A stretch of DNA of 64,000 bases from Chelydra serpentina (lineage: Eukaryota > Chordata > Testudines > Chelydridae): the NCBI GenBank assembly GCA_037349315.1, contig JBAIAC010000027.1:1054001-1118000 (forward strand), read 5' to 3'. Shown piece after piece: positions 63,344 through 64,000 of the stretch. Made by a program: the position numbers and the translations under genes. The notes under the pieces are model-generated. The model worked only from the letters and a program-made list of their open reading frames with translations, was not told where the DNA came from and ran no database searches. Each line of letters begins with the position of its first letter. Positions within the stretch are counted from its first letter, which is position 1.

Positions 63344-63445
63344 ATGACTGCTGTGTGGGGAGTGATTGTGACCCACAGGAATTACCTGATTGCTTTGCTA
63401 GTACCTTTTCTGCTTCTTCCTCTCCCGCTGCTCATTCCTACCCAG
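63344..63445 (+). CDS. SLC13A2: SLC13A2-type sodium/dicarboxylate cotransporter, exon 1 only
   Basis: ATG at 63344 opens a 34-codon exon that ends CAG|GTAAG at 63445. It encodes a short N-terminus with the conserved RNYLI motif followed by a hydrophobic helix (ALLVPFLLLPLPLLIPTQ), the typical start of SLC13 (DASS family) transporters that carry succinate and citrate with sodium across apical membranes of kidney and gut. The sequence alone does not separate SLC13A2 from A3 or A5; the position next to SLC46A1 does. The remaining exons lie beyond the window; none was seen to 64000. Confidence 0.8.
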
Positions 63446-63694
63446 GTAAGAACTCTTAACTGCACTACGAGACTCCGAGTTATTTGGAGAGCACCAAGCG
63501 GGAACCCCAGGTCCCTTCCCTGATTCACTTCCATTGTTTCTGAGCTGGACAGTTACCTTTCCAGCTAAGTCCCCTTAGACCACTGATGGGGCACCTGGAA
63601 TACTACAGCAACGAGGACCTCGCTGGATAGACAGACTTGTAGGTCTATCATGAAAATGTGTCACTGAATTACAGTAAAAATTTAACTTGCTTCA

Positions 63695-63800
63695 GATGAT
63701 GGCCCTGATTCAACAAAGCATTTTTGCACGTGCTTAAAGTCCATACCTATGTGCCTAACCTTAAGCACATGCTTAAATGCCTCCTGAGTTGAGGCTTATA
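63695..63800. mobile_element. Palindromic MITE-like repeat in SLC13A2 intron 1
   Basis: GGCCCTGATTCAACAAAGCA followed by TTTTGCACGTGCTTAAAGTC and its mirror CTTAAGCACATGCTTAAATG form a diverged foldback of the kind dispersed in sauropsid genomes. The right end is worn and no target duplication is clear. Confidence 0.5.
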
Positions 63801-64000
63801 TATGCTCAACTTTTAACTTCCCTCCTGATTTTCTCAAAAAATTCCTTTTCTCCTATTTTTCAACTGTTGTCTTGAGACAGAGGAAACTGTCAGGATTTTT
63901 TGTTTTATAAGTCAACAGGACAAGGCGTTTCTGAGCTATGGGACAAAAATAAGGGGTGTTTCACTTTTTAAAAAGTTTTGGAACTTTTTTTCTTTTGGAA

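Overview
The window is vertebrate nuclear DNA with spliced genes, no operons and abundant interspersed repeats. Gene order is TMEM199 (+, 3' end only), SEBOX (-), a KIF12-type kinesin (+), VTN (-), SARM1 (+), SLC46A1 (-) and the first coding exon of a gene that looks like SLC13A2 (+). This is the amniote TMEM199-SEBOX-VTN-SARM1-SLC46A1-SLC13A2 neighbourhood (human 17q11.2). The repeats are CR1 LINEs, small hAT-type elements with TAGGGTGACC or CAGGGCCGGC ends, and Penelope-like tails carrying a hammerhead motif. That mix points to a non-avian sauropsid, most likely a turtle (inference).

Layout. 1-1.5 kb: last exons of TMEM199, a V-ATPase assembly factor. 1.8-6.5 kb: decayed CR1 copies in both orientations. 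6.5-9.3 kb: intergenic, with an AT-rich, homeodomain-site-rich island near 8.9-9.25 kb. 9.3-11 kb: SEBOX in a CpG-rich stretch. 13-21.5 kb: a 19-exon kinesin whose reading frame closes exactly through every junction (699 aa). Its introns hold a pyrimidine minisatellite, an array of eleven CTCF-like motifs and three small hAT elements with exact 8-bp target duplications. 21.8-27.1 kb: vitronectin in eight exons (477 aa), tail to tail with the kinesin. 27.5-33.9 kb: CR1, a Harbinger-like element and simple repeats. 33.9-45.2 kb: SARM1 in nine exons (729 aa), with a 5.1-kb first intron full of minisatellite and a solo LTR in intron 3. 45.2-53 kb: intergenic. 53-56.5 kb: SLC46A1, four exons found; the short last exon is not located. 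56.7-63.3 kb: intergenic, with an interrupted Penelope-like element. 63.34 kb: SLC13A2-type exon 1 behind a TATA box.

The genes are not one pathway; they are syntenic neighbours with separate roles: V-ATPase assembly, homeobox transcription factor, epithelial kinesin, adhesive plasma protein, axon-degeneration NADase, proton-coupled folate transporter and sodium/dicarboxylate cotransporter. The most unusual features are structural: (i) tandem CTCF-like sites in a kinesin intron, (ii) two genes whose 5' splice site lies inside a tandem repeat, giving arrays of duplicate donors, (iii) an 85-bp insertion that is little more than a hammerhead ribozyme plus tail, and (iv) a Glu/Gln-Pro-Gly repeat in vitronectin.

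All exon boundaries were read by eye from splice signals, frame bookkeeping and remembered family similarity; no alignment or search was run.
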